Source: Streptomyces sp. NBC_01217
GTDB taxonomy: Bacteria > Actinomycetota > Actinomycetes > Streptomycetales > Streptomycetaceae
DNA: 64,000 nucleotides
Assembly: GCF_035994185.1 (NCBI RefSeq)
Contig: NZ_CP108538.1
Coordinates: 2,914,001-2,978,000 of the forward strand
Direction of reading: 5' to 3'
Shown here: one piece after another, positions 50,966 to 60,030 of the stretch
How the letters are laid out: every line of letters starts with the position of its first letter
Numbering within the stretch: position 1 is the stretch's first letter
Program-made: the position numbers and the translations under genes
Notes under the pieces: model-generated
Database searches by the model: none
Told to the model about the DNA's origin: nothing
What the model saw: only the letters and a program-made list of their open reading frames with translations

Positions 50966-53900
50966 CTACGCCCCCGGCCGCTCCGGCGCCCGCTTGGCCG
51001 GGGTCTCCGCCAGCGCCGCTAGCGCGATCCGGATCGCCTCGTCCAGCTGCGGATCCCGCCCCGCCACATGGTCCTGCGGCGCCATCACGACCTCGACATC
51101 GGGATCGACCCCGTGGTTCTCCACGCCCCAGCCGTATCCCTCCAGCCAGAACGCGTACTTGGGCTGGGTGACCGACGTACCGTCGACGAGCTTGTACCGG
51201 CTGTCGATGCCGACCACCCCGCCCCAGGTGCGCGTACCGACCACGGGACCGATGCGCAGCGCCTTGATCGCGGCGTTCACGATGTCGCCGTCCGAGCCGG
51301 AGAACTCGTTGGCGACGGCCACCACCGGGCCGCGCGGCGCGTCATCCGGGTAGCTGTACGGCTGCATGCCGCGCGGCAGGTCCCAGCCGACGATGCGCCG
51401 GGCGAGCTTCTCCACGATCAGCTGCGAGGTGTGGCCGCCCCGGTTCTCCCGGACGTCCACGACCAGGCCCTCGCGGGCCACTTCGATCCGCAGATCGCGG
51501 TGGAGCTGCGCCCAGCCCGAGCCGACCATGTCGGGGACATGGAGATAGCCGAGGCGTCCGCCGGAGTGCTCGTGGACGTAGGCCCGCCGGTCGGCGACCC
51601 ATGCGTGGTAGCGCAGCGCCTCCTCGTCGGCGACCGGTACGACGACGACATGGCGCGAGTCGCCGCCGTCCACCGGGGAGACCGTCAGCTCGACCGGTTT
51701 GCCGGCCGAGCCGGTGAGCAGCGGGCCGGGCCCGGCCACCGGGTCGACCGGGCTCCCGTCGACGGCGAGGATCGCGTCCCCGACGCGCACCGCGACCCCG
51801 GGTGCGGCCAGCGGCGAGCGGGCCTCCGGGTCGGAGGTCTCCGAGGGCAGGATGCGGTCGATGCGCCAACTTCCCTCGTCCGTACGGGAGATGTCCGCGC
51901 CGAGCAGCCCCTGCCGGGCCGAGTCGTCGCGCCAGCCGCCGGGCGGCGTCACATAGGCGTGCGAGGTGCCGAGCTCCCCCTGCACCTCCCACAGCAGGTC
52001 CATCAGGTCGTCATGGGTGGCGACGCGCTCCAGCACCGGGCGGTAGCGGTCCAGGACCCCGTCCCAGTCGATGCCGCTCATGTCGGGGCGCCAGAAGTTG
52101 TCCCGCATGATGCGCCCGGCCTCGTCGTACATCTGGCGCCACTCGGCGGCCGGGTCAAGGGTCCGGCGGATCCGGGAGAGGTCGACGGTGACGTTGCCGT
52201 CGCTGCCGCCGTCGTGGTCGTCGTCACCGGCCGGGACACGGCTGTCGGACGGTGCGACACGCAGCTTGCCCCGGGTGTGCAGGACGATCCGCTTGCCGTC
52301 GCCGCTGACCGCGAAGCCACCGACGTCCGAGGCGAGTTCCTCGCAGCGCAGCTTTTCCAGGTCGTACCGTTCGAGGACGGTCTCGGGCCGCCGCGCGTCG
52401 GGCGTGGCGCCGCTCGTGCCGAGCACCCCGGTCACCGGGTGGTTCAGCCACAGCAGCCCGTCCTTCGCGGCGCGCAGCGAGGAGTAGCTGGCGGCCTCGA
52501 CCGGCATCGGCACGATCCGGTCGGCGAGTCCGTCGAGGTCGATCCGGGTGACGGGCAGTGCGGTCGGGTTGTCCTCGCCATCGCCGGCGCCCTTCTCCTT
52601 CTCGGTCGGGCGGCCGTGGAGCTGCGGTCCGAACGGGGAGGGTGTGGTGGCCGCGAGCGTCAGCAGATGCGGGCGGCAGGCGCCGATGAACGCGAGGTCG
52701 AAGACATGGGCGTCGTAGACCGGGTCGAAGGCCCGCTCGGAGAGGAACGCGAGGTGCTTGCCGTCGGTGGTGAACGCGGGGGCGAAGTCCCGGAAGCGCA
52801 GCGGGGTGGCCTCGGCGACGGAGAGATCGGCGAGGTGCGCGAGCTTGAGCTGCCTGAGCGGCTCGGGGCCGGGGTGCGACCAGGCGAGCCAGGAGGAGTC
52901 GGGCGAGAAGACGAGGCCGGAGGCGTCGCCGTGCTCGCTGCGGTCCACCTCGTGGACCTCGCCGCTCTCCCGCTCGACGATCAGGACCCGCCCGTCGTGC
53001 GCGGCGACGGCGAACCGGCTGCCGTCCGGGGCCGCTTCCAGGTCGAGGACCCTGCCGATACGGCCCGCGGCGAGGCGGCGCGGCACGGCGCCCGGTGCGG
53101 TGCCGGTGGCGGGTGCGCACTCCAGGGCGTCGTCGCCCTCGGCGTCGGTGACCCAGACGACGTGCTGGTCGCCGTCGGCCTGGAAGGTGCGGGGCATCCT
53201 GGCCCGTACGCCGGGTTCGACGGCGAGTGCGCGGGCCGGGCCCTCGCGGTGGGTGACCCAGTGGACGGCGCCGCGCGTCCCGACGGCGCTGCCGCGGCCC
53301 GTGCGGTCCGGGGACGCGGAGTCGAGGTGACTGCCGGCGTGCACGGAGTGCGGCTGGAGGTCTGCGCGCTGGCCGCCGAGCCGGATGGCGACGCGGCGCG
53401 GCTCGGCGCCTTCGAGGTCCTCCAGCAGCCAGAGCTCACCGGCCGAGGCGTAGCCGACGCGGGTGCCGTCGGTGGTCGCGTGGCGGGCGTAGAACCCTTC
53501 GACGCCGGTGTGGCGGCGCAGGTCCGAGCCGTCGGGCAGCGAGGAGTAGAGCGCGCCGACGCCTTCGTGGTCGGAGAGGAAGGCCACTCGGTCGCCCACC
53601 CACATCGGCGCCTCGATGTTCCCGTCGAGGTCCTCGTGCAGCCGTACGAACTCCGCCGGGCCGTCGGTCGCGCCCTCTTCCGCGATCCACAGCTTGCCCG
53701 CGGTGCCGCCCCGGTAGCGCTTCCAGGCGGCGGCCTCGCGCCCCATGGTGGCCGAGAGCAGCAGGACCCGTCCGCCGGGTCCGTACGCGAGGGAGCCGAC
53801 CGGCCCGTACGGCAGGGTCCGCGCGGGACCGCCGTCGACCGGGACGGCCCTGGCCCAGCTGCGCCGCAGCGATGCCTGCCCCTGGGTGCTGATGACCAGT

Positions 53901-54202
53901 ACGTCGCCCTCGGGCGTCCAGCCGCGTACGGAGGTCCGTGCGTCGCCCCAGTAGGTGAGCCGCCTGGAGGGGCCGCCGTCGACCGGTGCGACGTGCACTT
54001 CGGGCATTCCGTCCCGGGTGGACGTCCAGGCCACCCAGGTTCCGTCGGGAGATATCCGCGGATTGGTGACAGGTCGGTTGTCGGCGCTGACGCGCCAGGC
54101 CCGGCCGCCGTCCAGCGGCGCCAGCCAGACATCGTCCTCGGCGGTGAAGGCGATCAAATCGCCTTGGACATGGGGGTATCGGAGGTAGGCAGGCTGTGTC
54201 AC
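50966..54202 (-). CDS. Tricorn-like S41 peptidase
   Basis: A 1,078-residue protein of the tricorn protease homologue type. The first ~650 residues form two beta-propeller blocks of WD/TolB-like repeats (LAPLDGGRAWRVSADN, repeated S/DG-D/S-x-L-R patterns). A PDZ domain and the C-terminal S41 core follow. The core carries LVVDVRENRGGHTSQLIVEKL and the catalytic Ser in ANEFSGSDGDIVNAAIK, as in tricorn. It would cut oligopeptides made by other proteases. GTG 54202 follows TAGGGT by 7 nt, suggesting a leaderless transcript. No signal peptide is seen, so it is cytosolic. Confidence 0.9.
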   Translation of the reverse strand: MTQPAYLRYPHVQGDLIAFTAEDDVWLAPLDGGRAWRVSADNRPVTNPRISPDGTWVAWTSTRDGMPEVHVAPVDGGPSRRLTYWGDARTSVRGWTPEGDVLVISTQGQASLRRSWARAVPVDGGPARTLPYGPVGSLAYGPGGRVLLLSATMGREAAAWKRYRGGTAGKLWIAEEGATDGPAEFVRLHEDLDGNIEAPMWVGDRVAFLSDHEGVGALYSSLPDGSDLRRHTGVEGFYARHATTDGTRVGYASAGELWLLEDLEGAEPRRVAIRLGGQRADLQPHSVHAGSHLDSASPDRTGRGSAVGTRGAVHWVTHREGPARALAVEPGVRARMPRTFQADGDQHVVWVTDAEGDDALECAPATGTAPGAVPRRLAAGRIGRVLDLEAAPDGSRFAVAAHDGRVLIVERESGEVHEVDRSEHGDASGLVFSPDSSWLAWSHPGPEPLRQLKLAHLADLSVAEATPLRFRDFAPAFTTDGKHLAFLSERAFDPVYDAHVFDLAFIGACRPHLLTLAATTPSPFGPQLHGRPTEKEKGAGDGEDNPTALPVTRIDLDGLADRIVPMPVEAASYSSLRAAKDGLLWLNHPVTGVLGTSGATPDARRPETVLERYDLEKLRCEELASDVGGFAVSGDGKRIVLHTRGKLRVAPSDSRVPAGDDDHDGGSDGNVTVDLSRIRRTLDPAAEWRQMYDEAGRIMRDNFWRPDMSGIDWDGVLDRYRPVLERVATHDDLMDLLWEVQGELGTSHAYVTPPGGWRDDSARQGLLGADISRTDEGSWRIDRILPSETSDPEARSPLAAPGVAVRVGDAILAVDGSPVDPVAGPGPLLTGSAGKPVELTVSPVDGGDSRHVVVVPVADEEALRYHAWVADRRAYVHEHSGGRLGYLHVPDMVGSGWAQLHRDLRIEVAREGLVVDVRENRGGHTSQLIVEKLARRIVGWDLPRGMQPYSYPDDAPRGPVVAVANEFSGSDGDIVNAAIKALRIGPVVGTRTWGGVVGIDSRYKLVDGTSVTQPKYAFWLEGYGWGVENHGVDPDVEVVMAPQDHVAGRDPQLDEAIRIALAALAETPAKRAPERPGA

Positions 54203-54282
54203 ATCGATCACCCTAGGCCGCGGAAGTGCTCTGCGTAACTGGGTTGGCCGGAGTACGCCGGGTGGTTGCGTGCCGGACGCAC

Positions 54283-54813
54283 TCATTTGTCCCGGGGCGA
54301 TTCGGTCACCGTGACCGTCACGGTGACCGCCGGACGGGCGCCGCCGGCGCCGTCCAGGGGCGGATCGGCCGCGGTGGTCGACGGGGCGGCGTCGCAGTCG
54401 CCGAGCACATCGGCCCGGAACACGTCCTTCCCGCCGGTCCTGGCGGTCAGGTCCCCGCGCACGCACCGCCCGTCGAGCGCCTGAGTCACCTTGCCGTTGA
54501 GCGTGATGTCCTTGCCGTTCCCGGTCTTTCCGGTGCAGGCGACGTCCGCGATCCGGCGCGGGGAGGCGGTGGGCGAGGCACCCCGGACCCGGTCCCCGTC
54601 GACGTCGGCCGTGCAGTTCAGCCACCGCACATCGACCCCGTTGCGTTCCAGGTCGCTGGTGCCGGCCAGGTCGGTGGTCACGGCGATGGATGCGGAGTTC
54701 AGACTGCCCGTCGGCTCACAGGCCACGACACCCGCGACCGCCGCGACCGCGAGTGCGGACGCGGCCAGAAAGCGACGGGTCCTTCCCTGACTCCATGCCC
54801 TTGATGTCCCCAT
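54283..54813 (-). CDS. Putative lipoprotein of unknown function
   Basis: A 176-residue exported protein. Residues ~10-32 form a lipoprotein signal, RRFLAASALAVAAVAGVVAC, with the lipidated Cys in GVVAC. The mature part contains DVRWLNCTADVDGDRVRG, RIADVACTGKTGNGKDITLNGKVTQ and RCVRGDLTA, with four cysteines that may form disulfides. The end is Thr/Val-rich (AVTVTVTVTESPRDK). No family is recognised. It lies between the S41 peptidase and rsmE genes, separated from both. Confidence 0.7.
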   Translation of the reverse strand: MGTSRAWSQGRTRRFLAASALAVAAVAGVVACEPTGSLNSASIAVTTDLAGTSDLERNGVDVRWLNCTADVDGDRVRGASPTASPRRIADVACTGKTGNGKDITLNGKVTQALDGRCVRGDLTARTGGKDVFRADVLGDCDAAPSTTAADPPLDGAGGARPAVTVTVTVTESPRDK

Positions 54814-54934
54814 AAGGGCAGCTTCCCACCGTTACCCCCCGGGAGGGTAGACGGCTTGCGGCCACAAAGGGGCGGCTCCGGCGCGCCGGTGGGGGCTTGC
54901 ACCCGGCCGGCCGGTGCGCCCCCACCGAAGCGGC

Positions 54935-55681
54935 TTACGACCAGCGGCCGGTGCGCCCCAGCAGCAGTGCCGTCGCCGCCGTGCCGGCCGTCGAGGTGCG
55001 CAGGACGGACGTTCCGAGCCGGCAGGTCCGGGCGCCCGCCGCGGCGAAGGCCGCCAGTTCGTCCGGCGACACCCCGCCCTCGGGGCCGACGACCAGCACG
55101 ATCTCGCCCTGGGTGGGGAGTTGGACGGTGGCCAGCGGCTCACTGTCGTGGCCCCGGTCCTCGTGCAGGACGGCGGCGAAGTCCGCCGCGGCCAGAAGCG
55201 CGGCAACCTGCTTGGTCGTCAGCGCGTCCGCCACCTCGGGGAAGCGCACCCGGCGCGACTGCTTGCCCGCCTCCCGGGCGGTGTTGCGCCATTTCGCGAG
55301 GGACTTGAGGCCGCGGTCGCCCTTCCACTGCGTGATGCAGCGCGCCGCCTGCCAAGGCACGATCGCGTCGACACCGGTCTCCGTCATAGTCTCGACGGCG
55401 ACCTCGCCGCGGTCGCCCTTGGGCAGGGCCTGGACGACGGTGACACGGGGCGTGGGCCACGGCTCCTCCTGGACCGCCGTCAGATCGGTGACGACGAGCC
55501 GGTCCTTGCCCTCGGCGGCCCTGACGACGCCTTCCGTCCAGCGGCCGAGGCCGTCCGTCAGCACGACGTCCTCACCGGCGTGCAGCCGCTTCACCGATAC
55601 GGCGTGCCGTCCCTCGGGTCCTTCCAGGACGAACTCGGGCCCCTCGGGGACCTGTTCGACGACGAAGACCGGTGCGGTCAC
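54935..55681 (-). CDS. rsmE: 16S rRNA (uracil1498-N3)-methyltransferase
   Basis: A 248-residue SPOUT-class methyltransferase acting on 16S rRNA near the decoding centre. The N-terminal PUA-like part reads APVFVVEQVPEGPEFVLEGPEGRHAVSVKRLHAGEDVVLTDGLGRW. The SPOUT knot shows EIVLVVGPEGGVSPDELAAF and LGTSVLRTSTAGTAATALLLG near the end, which bind S-adenosylmethionine. GTG 55681 overlaps the upstream monooxygenase stop by 4 nt (GTGA), so the two genes are coupled. Confidence 0.93.
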   Translation of the reverse strand: MTAPVFVVEQVPEGPEFVLEGPEGRHAVSVKRLHAGEDVVLTDGLGRWTEGVVRAAEGKDRLVVTDLTAVQEEPWPTPRVTVVQALPKGDRGEVAVETMTETGVDAIVPWQAARCITQWKGDRGLKSLAKWRNTAREAGKQSRRVRFPEVADALTTKQVAALLAAADFAAVLHEDRGHDSEPLATVQLPTQGEIVLVVGPEGGVSPDELAAFAAAGARTCRLGTSVLRTSTAGTAATALLLGRTGRWS

Positions 55682-56754
55682 TGCGTACTCCCTGTGCTCA
55701 CTGCCGCGCGCGCGGCGTCCAGTTCTTCGGCGAGCAGCTCGATCAGCCGGCCGGCGGGCAGCTCGCGTGCCATCCGGTGCCCCTGCCCCGCCCACAGTGC
55801 CATGCCCTGCGCGTCCCCGGCCCTGGCCGCCGCCCGGCGCAGCCCGGCGGTCAGATAGTGGACCTGCGGGTACGCGGCGGGGGCGTACGGGCCGTGCTCA
55901 CGCATGAAGCGGTTGACCAGACCGCGGGCCGGGCGGCCGGAGAACGCCCGGGTCAGGGCGGTCCGTACGAACAGCGGATTGGTCAGCGCCTGCTTGTGCA
56001 GCAGATGCGCCCCGGACTCGGGACAGACTAGGAATGCCGTGCCGAGCTGCGCCGCCTCCGCGCCCGCGGCGAGCACCGCGGCGATCTGGGATCCGCGCAT
56101 CAGCCCGCCCGCGGCGATGAGCGGCACCTGCACGGTCTCGCGGACCTGGGACACCAGGGAGAGCAGCCCGATCCCGGTGCCGTCGGTCTGCGGGTCGTCG
56201 CGGTGGGTGGACTGGTGGCCGCCCGCCTCTATGCCCTGGACACAGACCGCGTCGGCACCCGCCCACTGGGCGGCCTGGGCCTCCTCGGGCGTGGTGACCG
56301 TCACGACGGTGTACGTGCCGACGCCGGCGAACGCGTCGAGAGTCTCGCGGGTCGGGCAGCCGAAGGTGAACGAGACGGCTGGGACCGGGTCGTCCAGGAG
56401 GATGGCGAGCTTGGCCTCGTAGCCGTCGTCGCCGCCGCTGGAGTCCGGGTCGTCGAGCGGGGTCTCGTACCAGGCCGCCTCACCGGCGAGCTGATGCCGG
56501 TACACCTCGACGGCGCTCGGGTCGGCGAGACCCGGTTGCGGCATGAAGAGATTTACGCCGAAGGGCTGACCGGTCAGCCCGCGCAGCTGTTTGATCTCGT
56601 TGTACATGCCGTCCGCCGTCTTGTACCCGGCGGCGAGAAAGCCCAGCCCGCCCGCTTCGGCGACGGCCGAGACGAGCTGCGGACAGGATGTTCCACCGGC
56701 CATCGGGGCCTGCACGATCGGATACCGGCAGAGATCGGTCAACACGGATGACAT
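55678..56754 (-). CDS. Nitronate monooxygenase family flavoprotein
   Basis: A 358-residue FMN protein of the nitronate monooxygenase/2-nitropropane dioxygenase family. The TIM barrel begins PIVQAPMAGGTSCPQLVSAVAEAGGLGFLAAGY. FMN contacts appear in CVQGIEAGGHQSTHRDD, LIAAGGLMRGSQIAAVLAAGAEAAQLGTAFL. Substrate is unproven; family members oxidise nitronates or act in fatty acid or polyketide pathways. ATG 56754 lies 6 nt after CACGAT. Between it and dnaJ lie two tandem 27-bp repeats. It is coupled to rsmE. Confidence 0.88.
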   Translation of the reverse strand: MSSVLTDLCRYPIVQAPMAGGTSCPQLVSAVAEAGGLGFLAAGYKTADGMYNEIKQLRGLTGQPFGVNLFMPQPGLADPSAVEVYRHQLAGEAAWYETPLDDPDSSGGDDGYEAKLAILLDDPVPAVSFTFGCPTRETLDAFAGVGTYTVVTVTTPEEAQAAQWAGADAVCVQGIEAGGHQSTHRDDPQTDGTGIGLLSLVSQVRETVQVPLIAAGGLMRGSQIAAVLAAGAEAAQLGTAFLVCPESGAHLLHKQALTNPLFVRTALTRAFSGRPARGLVNRFMREHGPYAPAAYPQVHYLTAGLRRAAARAGDAQGMALWAGQGHRMARELPAGRLIELLAEELDAARAAVSTGSTQ

Positions 56755-56800
56755 GACCGCATCGTGCCACGTCCCGTGCGCCATGGCGTGCGCGGCCTGC

Positions 56801-56854
56801 GGTCCGCTTTGCCCGCAAACACCGGGCGGTCCGCTTTGCCCGCAAACACCGGGC
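56801..56854. repeat. Two perfect tandem 27-bp repeats
   Basis: A 27-nt unit beginning GGTCCGCTTTGCCCGC and ending AAACACCGGGC occurs twice head to tail with no mismatch. It lies in the 180-nt gap between dnaJ and the nitronate monooxygenase-like gene, possibly a recent slippage or an RNA structure. It is in frame with translation, but no gene is supported here. Confidence 0.8.
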
Positions 56855-56932
56855 GGGCCGGTCCGCCCTCACACCCCGGACGGGCTCGGCAGGCGAGCCC
56901 GTCCGGCGGAAGTGAGCAGGGTGCCGGGGCCG

Positions 56933-58069
56933 TCAGCGGCCGTTGAAGGCGTCCTTCAGACGGGAGAACAGCCCCTGCTGCCCGGGCTGGAACTGCCCGG
57001 TGGGCCGCTCCTCGCCACGCATCTTCGACAGCTCCCGCAGCAGTCGCTCCTGCTCCGGGTCCAGCTTCGTCGGGGTCATCACCTCGACGTGCACGATCAG
57101 GTCGCCGCGCCCGCCGCCCCGCAGATGCGTGATGCCGCGTCCGTGCAGCGGGACGGACTGGCCGGACTGGGTGCCGGGCCGGATGTCGACCTCCTCCAGG
57201 CCGTCGAGCGTCTCCAGCGGCACCTTCGTGCCGAGCGCGCCCGCCGTCATGGGGATGGTGACCGTGCAGTGCAGGTCGTCGCCCCGGCGCTGGAACACCG
57301 CGTGCGACAGCTCGTGGATCTCCACGTACAGATCGCCGGCCGGGCCGCCGCCGGGGCCGACCTCGCCCTCGCCCGCGAGCTGGATGCGGGTGCCGTTGTC
57401 GACACCGGCGGGGATCTTCACGGTGAGCGTGCGCCGCGACCGGATGCGGCCGTCACCGGCGCACTCCGGACACGGGGTCGGCACGACCGTACCGAAGCCC
57501 TGGCACTGCGGGCAGGGCCGCGAGGTCATGACCTGGCCGAGGAAGGACCGGGTGACCTGGGAGACCTCGCCGCGGCCGCGGCACATGTCACAGGTCTGGG
57601 CGGAGGTGCCGGGTGCGGCGCCCTCGCCGTTGCAGGTCGCACAGACGACGGCCGTGTCGACCTGGATGTCCTTGGTGGTGCCGAACGCGGCCTCGGAGAG
57701 ATCGATCTCCAGACGGATCATCGCGTCCTGGCCGCGCCGGGTGCGCGAACGGGGTCCGCGCTGCGACGACGTACCGAAGAACGCGTCCATGATGTCGGAG
57801 AAGTTGCCGAAGCCGCCCTGTCCGAATCCGCCCGCGCCACCGCCGCCGGAGGCGGACAGCGGGTCGCCGCCGAGGTCGTAGACCTGCTTCTTCTGCGGGT
57901 CCGACAGCACCTCGTAGGCGGCGTTGATCTCCTTGAACCGCTCCTGGGTCTTCGGATCGGGGTTCACATCCGGATGCAGCTCGCGGGCGAGCCTCCGGAA
58001 GGCCTTCTTGATCTCGTCCTGAGATGCGTCGCGGCGCACGCCGAGTACGGCGTAGTAGTCCGTGGCCAC
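56933..58069 (-). CDS. dnaJ: Chaperone DnaJ
   Basis: A 378-residue Hsp40 that loads clients onto DnaK. The J domain has HPD at residues 32-34 in ELHPDVNPDP, then a Gly/Phe-rich linker (SASGGGGAGGFGQGGFGNF). The zinc domain has four CxxCxGxG repeats: CATCNGEG, CDMCRGRG, CPQCQGFG and CPECAGDG. A C-terminal substrate-binding domain follows. It starts one nt from the hrcA stop, so it is co-transcribed with hrcA and controlled by the CIRCE element. It is probably the second dnaJ of the genome (no dnaK-grpE is beside it). Confidence 0.95.
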   Translation of the reverse strand: MATDYYAVLGVRRDASQDEIKKAFRRLARELHPDVNPDPKTQERFKEINAAYEVLSDPQKKQVYDLGGDPLSASGGGGAGGFGQGGFGNFSDIMDAFFGTSSQRGPRSRTRRGQDAMIRLEIDLSEAAFGTTKDIQVDTAVVCATCNGEGAAPGTSAQTCDMCRGRGEVSQVTRSFLGQVMTSRPCPQCQGFGTVVPTPCPECAGDGRIRSRRTLTVKIPAGVDNGTRIQLAGEGEVGPGGGPAGDLYVEIHELSHAVFQRRGDDLHCTVTIPMTAGALGTKVPLETLDGLEEVDIRPGTQSGQSVPLHGRGITHLRGGGRGDLIVHVEVMTPTKLDPEQERLLRELSKMRGEERPTGQFQPGQQGLFSRLKDAFNGR

Positions 58070-59086
58070 TTACGACTCCGCCAGGATCTGTCCGACGTAA
58101 CGTGCCACTGCGCGTACCGCTCCCATCGTTCCGGGGTAGTCCATGCGGGTCGGTCCGACCACGCCGAGTTTGGCGACTGCCTCGTCGCCCGAACCGTAGC
58201 CGACCGCGACGACGGACGTGGAGTTGAGCCCCTCGTAGGCGTTCTCGTGCCCGATACGTACGGTCATGCCCGAGTCCTTGGCCTCGCCGAGCAGCTTCAG
58301 CAGCACGACCTGCTCCTCCAATGCCTCCAGCACCGGCCGGATCATCACAGGGAAGTCGTGCCCGAAGCGGGTGAGGTTGGAGGTGCCGCCGATCAACAGC
58401 CGCTCCTCCGTCTCCTCGACGAGGGTTTCGAGCAGGGTGGAGAGCACGGTGGACACGGTTCCCCGGTCCTCGCTCTCGAAGGATTCCGGCAGATCCTGCA
58501 CCAGTTGCGGAACGTCCGCGAAACGGCGTCCCACGACCCGGCTGTTGAGCCGGGCCCGCAGATCGGCGAGAGAACTCTCACCGAACGGGGCGGGGCAGTC
58601 GATCATGCGCTGTTCGACCCGGCCGGTGTCCGTGATCAGCACGAGCATCAGCCGGGCCGCCGCCAGCGACAGCAGTTCCACATGCCGGACCGTCGACCGG
58701 GTCAGCGAGGGGTACTGCACGATGGCGACCTGCCGGGTCAGCTGCGCGAGCAGCCGTACGGTGCGGCCCACGACATCGTCGAGGTCGACCGCGCCGTCGA
58801 GGAAATTGTGAATGGCACGGCGCTCCGGCGACGAGAGGGGCTTGACGCCCGCGAGCTTGTCGACGAAGAGCCGGTAGCCCTTGTCCGTCGGGATGCGGCC
58901 CGCGCTGGTGTGCGGCTGGGCGATGAAGCCCTCGTCCTCCAGCACCGCCATGTCGTTGCGGACGGTGGCCGGGGAGACCCCCAGCTTGTGCCGCTCGGTG
59001 AGCGCCTTGGAACCCACGGGCTCCTCGGTGCCGACGTAGTCCTGGACGATGGCGCGCAGCACTTCGAGTCTGCGTTCGCTGAGCAT
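58070..59086 (-). CDS. hrcA: Heat-inducible repressor HrcA
   Basis: A 338-residue repressor of heat-shock genes that binds CIRCE elements. The N-terminal winged helix includes [52 protein letters not shown]-terminal GAF-like parts follow with [20 protein letters not shown] 59086 follows GGAGG by 8 nt; upstream ATGs give non-conserved sequence. It precedes dnaJ in the same operon and is probably autoregulated, as a CIRCE dyad sits about 70 nt upstream. Confidence 0.96.
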   Translation of the reverse strand: MLSERRLEVLRAIVQDYVGTEEPVGSKALTERHKLGVSPATVRNDMAVLEDEGFIAQPHTSAGRIPTDKGYRLFVDKLAGVKPLSSPERRAIHNFLDGAVDLDDVVGRTVRLLAQLTRQVAIVQYPSLTRSTVRHVELLSLAAARLMLVLITDTGRVEQRMIDCPAPFGESSLADLRARLNSRVVGRRFADVPQLVQDLPESFESEDRGTVSTVLSTLLETLVEETEERLLIGGTSNLTRFGHDFPVMIRPVLEALEEQVVLLKLLGEAKDSGMTVRIGHENAYEGLNSTSVVAVGYGSGDEAVAKLGVVGPTRMDYPGTMGAVRAVARYVGQILAES

Positions 59087-59154
59087 CGCGCACACCTCCA
59101 GCTGTGTTCCTCGGTGGTTCTCGGGCCGTTCCTGCTTCATTCCCAGGAATCCGC

Positions 59155-59181
59155 CTGGCACTCTGTCCGTACGAGTGCCAG
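59155..59181. promoter_or_regulatory. CIRCE element
   Basis: CTGGCACTC-N9-GAGTGCCAG, with perfect 9-bp arms, matches the CIRCE consensus TTAGCACTC-N9-GAGTGCTAA at the conserved core. It lies upstream of hrcA-dnaJ, where HrcA should repress at normal temperature. Confidence 0.88.
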
Positions 59182-59282
59182 CAACCCCCCGGCCAGTGTA
59201 CGGCGGTCGAGTGGGGGCCTAGCAAGAGCGACCGGCCACGCTACCGCGAGACTGCGCAGGTCGTTGCCGATAGCGTCGCGGT

Positions 59283-60005
59283 ATGGACGCCTCTTGGGAA
59301 GAGTTCGGCTGGGAGCGACTCGGTCACGGAGTGGGCCGGCGGCGCCTTCCCGGTTGGGATGCGACGGTCGCACTGGTGGTCGGAGCGGATGGAGTGCTGC
59401 TGCACGACACCGGATCGACACTGCGCGAAGGCGCGGAAGTACGCACCCAGGCACAGGCCCTGCTCGGCCGGAGGGTGACGCATATCGCACTCAGCCACCC
59501 CCACTTCGACCATGTGCTGGGCACCGCCGCGTTCTCCGGCGCCCAGGTGTACGGAGCGGTCGGCATGGCCGCGCTGCTGAAGCTCGGGGCCGACGATCTG
59601 CGCGCCTCCGCGATCCGCCACGGGGTGTCCGAACACGAGGCGACCGAGGCCACCGACGCACTGGTGGCACCGCAGCACGAGGTGCGCGGCGAGTGGACGC
59701 TCGATCTGGGCGGCGGCCGTCAGGTGCTGCTGGCGAATGTGGGCCCCGCCCACAGCGGCCACGATCTGGCGGTACTCGTCCCCGGCTCCCCCGCCGTGGT
59801 GCTCTGCGGCGACCTGGTCGAGGAGTCCGGCGAACCGCAGGCGGGCCGGGACGCGGTCCCGTCCCGCTGGCCGGCCGCGCTGGACCGGCTGCTGGCGCTG
59901 GGCGGCGAGGACGCGGTGTACGTTCCGGGGCACGGGGCGGTGGTGGACGCGGCGTTCGTACGGGACCAGCGCGACCGGCTGGCCGCCCTCTTCGGCGTGT
60001 CGTGA
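59283..60005 (+). CDS. MBL-fold metallo-hydrolase
   Basis: A 240-residue metallo-beta-lactamase fold protein. Zinc ligands are in SHPHFDHVLGTAAF (His72, His74, Asp76, His77), followed by GPAHSGHDLAVLVPGS and CGDLVEESG, and the last His in YVPGHGAVVD. The substrate is not evident; small lactonases, glyoxalase II-like hydrolases and sulfur enzymes share the fold. ATG 59283 lies 6 nt after TAGCGT with no ribosome site, probably leaderless. It is divergent from hrcA. Confidence 0.88.
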   Translation: MDASWEEFGWERLGHGVGRRRLPGWDATVALVVGADGVLLHDTGSTLREGAEVRTQAQALLGRRVTHIALSHPHFDHVLGTAAFSGAQVYGAVGMAALLKLGADDLRASAIRHGVSEHEATEATDALVAPQHEVRGEWTLDLGGGRQVLLANVGPAHSGHDLAVLVPGSPAVVLCGDLVEESGEPQAGRDAVPSRWPAALDRLLALGGEDAVYVPGHGAVVDAAFVRDQRDRLAALFGVS

Positions 60006-60030
60006 TGTGTGGTCGTCCTATCGTCATCCG

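Noticed and set aside
51068..54238. Very long plus-strand open frame opposite the S41 peptidase
   Set aside because: It is the complement of a real tricorn-like gene and shows no motif of its own.
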